From contig NZ_LQIX01000006.1 in assembly GCF_001500045.1 (NCBI RefSeq), positions 59,325 to 123,324 of the forward strand: DNA of 64,000 nucleotides, written 5' to 3'. Below the pieces are notes generated by a model. It was not told the origin of the DNA. It worked only from the letters and a program-made list of their open reading frames with translations, and ran no database searches. Below are positions 59,931 to 64,000 of this stretch, one piece after another; position 1 is the stretch's first letter, and each line of letters starts with the position of its first letter. Source of the DNA: Mycobacterium sp. GA-1199 (GTDB lineage: Bacteria > Actinomycetota > Actinomycetes > Mycobacteriales > Mycobacteriaceae). The translations under genes and the position numbers were made by a program.

Positions 59931-60649
59931 CGGAGAAGACGCAGACTCGCCCCGGGCTGCTTGGTGAGATTCGCGAGATCGTCAGCGCGTGCCCCGTCCC
60001 GCATCACGAACCGCCCAGCGTCATCCGGCGCAGGCGCATCGTCGTCGCGGTCGTGCTCGTCATCGGCGCCGCTTTGCTCGGATATTCGCTGACGCGGCCG
60101 CCCGGGGACTCGTCGTTCTACTGGCTGACGTTGGCGCTGGCCGGGGTGTGGGCGCTGGGCGCATTGCTGTCCGGCCCGCTGCACATGGGATGCATCCGCT
60201 TCCGCGGTCGCAACCAGCGGCCCGTGATCACCGGCACCGCAATCGGATTGGCGCTGGGGGCGGTGTTCGTCATCGGCGGCCTGATCGCACGCGAGATTCC
60301 CGGTGTGCGCGAATACATCACTCGCGTACTGGAATACGCCGACTATGGACCTTTGATCCTGGTGACGTTCATCACCGTGATCAACGGGCTGGCCGAAGAG
60401 ATGTTCTTCCGCGGTGCGCTCTACACGGCCTTGGGCACGATGAAACCGATACTGATCTCGACGGTCTTCTACGTCATCGCGACCGCGGCCACCACGGGTA
60501 ATCCGATGCTCGGCTTCGCCGCGATCATCCTGGGCACGATCTGCGCGTTCGAGCGCCGGATGACCGGCGGCATCCTCGCACCGATGCTGACCCACTTCTT
60601 CTGGGGTCTGGTCATGGTGCTCGCGCTGCCGCCGATCTTCGGCGTGTAA
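59927..60649 (+). CDS. CPBP family intramembrane metalloprotease
   Basis: 240 residues, six or so membrane helices, with the CPBP signature EEMFFRGALY (EExxxR) and the later HFFWG carrying the second metal-ligand motif. A family that includes Rce1-like prenyl endopeptidases and bacteriocin self-immunity proteins. Target unknown. Overlaps the previous gene by 4 bp. Confidence 0.9.
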   Translation: MTEKTQTRPGLLGEIREIVSACPVPHHEPPSVIRRRRIVVAVVLVIGAALLGYSLTRPPGDSSFYWLTLALAGVWALGALLSGPLHMGCIRFRGRNQRPVITGTAIGLALGAVFVIGGLIAREIPGVREYITRVLEYADYGPLILVTFITVINGLAEEMFFRGALYTALGTMKPILISTVFYVIATAATTGNPMLGFAAIILGTICAFERRMTGGILAPMLTHFFWGLVMVLALPPIFGV

Positions 60650-60653
60650 GCGC

Positions 60654-61343
60654 TCACTCCTCGGCCATGGCCTCGCGCGCCATCTGCCCCACGTAGTCGG
60701 CTCGCGTCGGCAACTTCTCGATGTGGGGGAGAAGCCCCTTCTCGAACTCTCCGACAAGCGCTTCCAGCGCCGCCGCGGGATCTTGGGCGTGGTCGATGCG
60801 GACGTCCCACAGCGGGTACTCCTCGGTGCCCACGACATAGATGGTGCCCGACAGGGAGCCCTGCCTGTCCGCGCCCGTGGCCTCGCCCGCCTGGAGGGCA
60901 CGCAGGAGCCGGTGCGCGAGGTCGAGATCCTGGTGGTCGTAGAAGGCGTCCAGAGTCGCCTGTAGTGTCTCGACTCCGACCAGTCGGTTGCCTTGTGCGA
61001 CAGCGGTTCCCCGCTGCAGGTGCCCGGACCAGTCCTCGCACCGGACGCCGGTGTGAGCGGCGGTGTTGCCGTGGATGTCGACGACACCGACCTGCCGGTA
61101 GTCCCGTCCGTCGTCGCGAGCGATCACCTGGTCGAGAGCCTCTTGCGCGCTGCGTCCCCCGGCCATCAGGTCGAGAACGTCGATCGCCAGGTAGGGGTTC
61201 ATCATCGCCTGCGATGCCGCGCCGCCCACACCTGCCCGCGCATGCGAGACGAGCTTGCCCACTCCTAGCATGGCGGTGATGGCGCCGACTCCGATCTGGC
61301 CGGTGGCGGGATCGTAGGCGCAGATGGAGAACGTCACGGACAC
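60654..61343 (-). CDS. DUF1028 Ntn-hydrolase-like protein
   Basis: 229 residues of the DUF1028 family: VTFSICAYDPATGQIGVGAITAMLGVGKLVSHARAGVGGAASQAMMNP and later GTAVAQGNRL. A proposed Ntn-type fold with a Thr/Ser nucleophile near the N-terminus; enzymatic role unproven. GTG 61343 (MSVTFS) chosen for an AAAGG nearby. Convergent with the CPBP gene. Confidence 0.88.
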   Translation of the reverse strand: MSVTFSICAYDPATGQIGVGAITAMLGVGKLVSHARAGVGGAASQAMMNPYLAIDVLDLMAGGRSAQEALDQVIARDDGRDYRQVGVVDIHGNTAAHTGVRCEDWSGHLQRGTAVAQGNRLVGVETLQATLDAFYDHQDLDLAHRLLRALQAGEATGADRQGSLSGTIYVVGTEEYPLWDVRIDHAQDPAAALEALVGEFEKGLLPHIEKLPTRADYVGQMAREAMAEE

Positions 61344-61406
61344 GCGCCTTTCGTCGTCGGTGTGGCCATGGTGTCCACGGTCGCGACCGGAAGGCAAGAC
61401 CGCTGG

Positions 61407-62684
61407 TCAGCGCAGCGGGTGGGCCAGCTCGTCGCGACGCATTCCGGCCGCCCATACCGCGACTGCCGCCACGAGCACGGGAACGATGCCCGCGACGAGG
61501 AAAATCGTCTGTATCGAAACGACTTTCGACAACGGTCCGACGATCGCGAACGACACCGGCATGAACGCCAGCGAGACGAAGAAGTCCAGGCTCGACACGC
61601 GGCCCAGCATCGCCGTCGGCACCCGTCGCTGCAGCAGGGTGCCCCAGATGACCATTCCGGTGCCGTCGGTGAACCCGATGACGAACGTCGCGACGGCCAT
61701 CACCGCGAACGATGAGGTGAAGCCAAACACGATCAGCGGGACGGCGCCGAGACCCCACATCGCCATCATCACCGACAGGTACCGGCGCGGCATGCGGCCC
61801 GACGACACCGTCAATGCTCCCAGTGCGCTGCCCAACCCGAAGAACGCGAGGATGAAGCCGTACATCCGTGCGCCGTCGCCGAAGCGGTCCTTGGCGATGA
61901 ACGGCAGCAGCACCTCGATCGGTCCCAGGACCACCAGCACGAAGATGCTGGCGAACAACAGCGTCCACAACAGCCACGGCGTGCCGAGCACGAATACGAA
62001 GCCGTCGCGAAGATCGCGCAGTACACGTGTGTGTTCCTGTGCCGCAGCGGGTTTCAGCGGGGGCCGGGTCGCCACCAGCAGCACCAGGCCGACGGCGAAC
62101 AAGGCGGCCACCGCCACCGCGCCCAGTGCGGGAAACGTCGCGCCGATGACCACACCGGCTGCGGCCGGGCCGATCGCGCGCTGGAACACCGGGCGCACGA
62201 CTCCCTCGACCCCGTTGGCCGCGAGCAGCTGCTCGGGCGGCAGGATGCGCGGAAGGATCGCGCTGTAGGCGGGGAAGAAGAACGCCGCCGCCGCACCCAG
62301 CGCCGCCGCGCCCACCGCCAGATGCCAGATCTGCAGTGCGCCAAGCATTCCCAGTACCGCGATGGCCGTCGAGGCGAGCACGTTGACCGCCTCGACCGCG
62401 ATGATGATCGCCCGCTGAGGGAATCGGTCGGCGGCGATCCCGCCGACCAGTACGAACGCGACGAGCGCGCCGCCGAAGCAGGTCGTCACGATCGACAGCG
62501 ATACGGGGTCGTTGTTGAGTTCGATGACCTGCATGGCCAGCACCACCGCGAACATGCCGTCGGCGAAGATCGACAGCGTCACCGCCGCGATCAGCAGACG
62601 GTACTCGCGGTTGCGAAAAGGTGCGAGCACGCGCCAACCACCGGCGTTGCGCACCGGCTGTTGGATCTCGAATTGCGTACTCAC
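61407..62684 (-). CDS. MFS transporter
   Basis: 425 residues with about 12 membrane helices; GGIAADRFPQRAIIIAVEAVN is the MFS loop 2-3 motif, and GFTDGTGMVIWGTLLQRRVP lies in the second half. Resembles MFS_3 drug exporters. The GTG at 62684 (MSTQFEIQQPVRNAGGWRVL) was selected; the frame extends to 62756 without support. Substrate unknown. Confidence 0.9.
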   Translation of the reverse strand: MSTQFEIQQPVRNAGGWRVLAPFRNREYRLLIAAVTLSIFADGMFAVVLAMQVIELNNDPVSLSIVTTCFGGALVAFVLVGGIAADRFPQRAIIIAVEAVNVLASTAIAVLGMLGALQIWHLAVGAAALGAAAAFFFPAYSAILPRILPPEQLLAANGVEGVVRPVFQRAIGPAAAGVVIGATFPALGAVAVAALFAVGLVLLVATRPPLKPAAAQEHTRVLRDLRDGFVFVLGTPWLLWTLLFASIFVLVVLGPIEVLLPFIAKDRFGDGARMYGFILAFFGLGSALGALTVSSGRMPRRYLSVMMAMWGLGAVPLIVFGFTSSFAVMAVATFVIGFTDGTGMVIWGTLLQRRVPTAMLGRVSSLDFFVSLAFMPVSFAIVGPLSKVVSIQTIFLVAGIVPVLVAAVAVWAAGMRRDELAHPLR

Positions 62685-62787
62685 CTGTCGATGGTCGCGG
62701 AGGCGCGCCCATCGAGTCCACCGATTTTCCCTGCGCCGAACGTGGGTTACCCGCACGCATTCTGCGCCGCGGATTCATACGGTCAGT

Positions 62788-62813
62788 GCAACATCCCTGG
62801 ATTTGGAGGTTGC
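62788..62813 (+). promoter_or_regulatory. Hairpin covering the IS30 transposase ribosome site
   Basis: GCAACATCC and GGAGGTTGC form a nine-pair stem (one mismatch) with loop CTGGATTT. The transposase's GGAGG (62805-62809) is inside the 3' arm, so transcripts entering from outside could hide it. Confidence 0.6.
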
Positions 62814-62815
62814 AT

Positions 62816-64000
62816 ATGCCAAGTGGTTATCCGCATCCGCGGTCGACGCGTCGGGAGTTGTTTGATCGGGTGTGTCAGGGCGTGGGAGTGGAGCGTGCGG
62901 CCCGGGAGATGGGCGTGTCAACGACTGCGGCGACGTTGTGGTGGCGCGAAGCTGGAGCGATGAAGCTATTGCGGGGTAACAATCGTGCTGGCCATGGAGT
63001 GGTTGATCCGGGTGATCCTGATGGGCCAGGTGGTAAAGGGCATCGCTTGAGTTTGGATGAGCGCATCGCGATCATGCGTGGCCTTGATGCCGGGCTCAGC
63101 GATGCTGCCATTGCCGATCAGATCGACCGTGATCGCAGCACTGTGTGGCGCGAAAGGCGCCGCAACCGCAATGCTGACGGGGACTACCATGCCCGCATGG
63201 CGCACAGCCGTGCGGCGCACAACGCCAAGCGGCCCAAAGGGTTCAAGCTCAACGACGTCAGGTTGTGCGCCCAGATTCACACGTGGATGGACCAGGGGTG
63301 GAGCCCCAAGCTGATCGCCGACGTGTTGGCCCGCGATCACCGCGATGACAGGCTGGCACGGGTGAGTCACGAAACCATCTACAAGTGCCTCTACGTCCAA
63401 GGCCGCGGGCAGCTGCGCGCTGATCTGCACAAGCGGCTCTCCACCAAACGTGCGGCACGTAAATCACGCGATGCCGCGCCGCGACGCTCACCGTTTAGCG
63501 ACGTGCTCACCATCAGCAAGCGTCCCCCTGAAGTCGATGATCGGGCCGTACCCGGGCACTGGGAAGGCGACCTCATCTTGGGCAGCGGCTGTGACAGTGC
63601 GATCGGCACGCTGGTCGAGCGCAGTACCCGGTTCACCATCTTGCTGCACCTGCCCAACGATCACACCGCCGAATCGGTGGCCACCGCGATGATCGCGGCG
63701 ATGAGCCAGCTGCCGGCTGCCCTGCGCCGCACCATCACCTGGGACCGCGGCTCAGAGATGGCCGGCTGGCAAGACATCAGCCTGCAACTGCAGGCCCCGG
63801 TCTACTTCTGCGATCCCCATTCGCCCTGGCAGCGTGGCAGCAACGAGAACACCAACCGGCTACTACGGTTCTGGTTCGAAAAGGGCACCGACCTGCGCGT
63901 GCATTCCAAGGCCGATCTGCAACGCATCCAAGACACCCTCAACAAGCGACCCCGACCCACCCGGAATCTCGCGTGCGATCAGGCCGCCGATGACGGTCCC
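62816..64000 (+). mobile_element. IS30-family transposase, runs off the window edge
   Basis: 395 codons open to the last base. N-terminal HTH regions (TRRELFDRVCQGVGVERAAREMG and LSLDERIAIMRGLDAGLSDAAIADQIDRDRSTVWRE), then a DDE catalytic domain with HWEGDLILG (first Asp), TWDRGSEM (second Asp) and SPWQRGSNENTN (Glu). It ends ...NKRPRPTRNLACDQAADDGP, where family members usually continue with TPAEAL-like sequence. The right end of the insertion sequence is outside the window; the left terminal repeat was not pinned down. ATG at 62816, after GGAGG. Confidence 0.93.

Overview
The window is high-GC actinobacterial DNA and almost certainly comes from a Mycobacterium/Mycolicibacterium-type genome. 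The evidence is the gene content and order (glyA, desA2, phoH2, fum, glpX, DUF4245, AI-2E transporter, 3-beta-hydroxysteroid dehydrogenase, xseB, xseA, lipid-droplet protein, ispH, DUF6542, ychF). As I recall it, this is the order of the M. tuberculosis Rv1093-Rv1112 block. A complete mce operon (yrbEA-yrbEB-mceA to mceF plus two mce-associated genes) supports the same assignment. No rRNA, tRNA or CRISPR array was recognised.

Layout. Positions 1-24900 form the conserved core: one-carbon and lipid metabolism (glyA, desA2), the PIN-PhoH toxin/helicase phoH2, a tandem pair of giant LuxR ATPases (4.7-10.3 kb), central carbon genes fum and glpX, then a mostly minus-strand run of transporter, two SDRs, a hydrolase, 3-beta-HSD, exonuclease VII, and the ispH and ychF genes. 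From 24.9 to 28.1 kb the 3' side of ychF is an accretion zone. It holds a coiled-coil gene, a relBE module, a broken hydrolase, a DUF1801 gene and a broken VOC gene, and partial copies of the ychF 3' end lie at 25.34 and 25.98 kb. From 28 to 34.6 kb there are small secreted proteins, a class III cyclase and orphan enzymes. From 34.6 to 46.6 kb there is a TetR regulator and the mce lipid-import operon, whose genes mostly overlap by 4 bp. From 46.6 to 53.7 kb there are an epoxide-hydrolase-like protein, a WS/DGAT-like acyltransferase, a GH1 glycosidase, DoxX, a DUF3556 membrane protein and a GntR regulator. From 54 to 57.1 kb the divergent thiolase / enoyl-CoA hydratase / acyl-CoA dehydrogenase operon forms a beta-oxidation set. 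From 57.3 to 62.7 kb there are a secreted fasciclin protein, a gamma-carbonic-anhydrase-like protein, an NAD(P)-binding protein, a CPBP protease, DUF1028 and an MFS transporter. An IS30-family transposase runs off the right edge.

Regulatory logic visible in the DNA. Three promoters carry KstR-type (sterol catabolism) inverted repeats with an AAC-NN-GTT core: 3-beta-HSD, the SDR pair and the DUF3556 membrane protein. This suggests a dispersed sterol/lipid regulon within one window. The GntR gene and the thiolase operon share a 17-bp repeated site. desA2 has a palindrome embedded in its likely -10 box. Several genes look leaderless (desA2, relB, 3-beta-HSD, the coiled-coil gene). Five long, nested intergenic palindromes each lie just downstream of a stop codon and probably act as 3'-end structures or dispersed palindromic elements.
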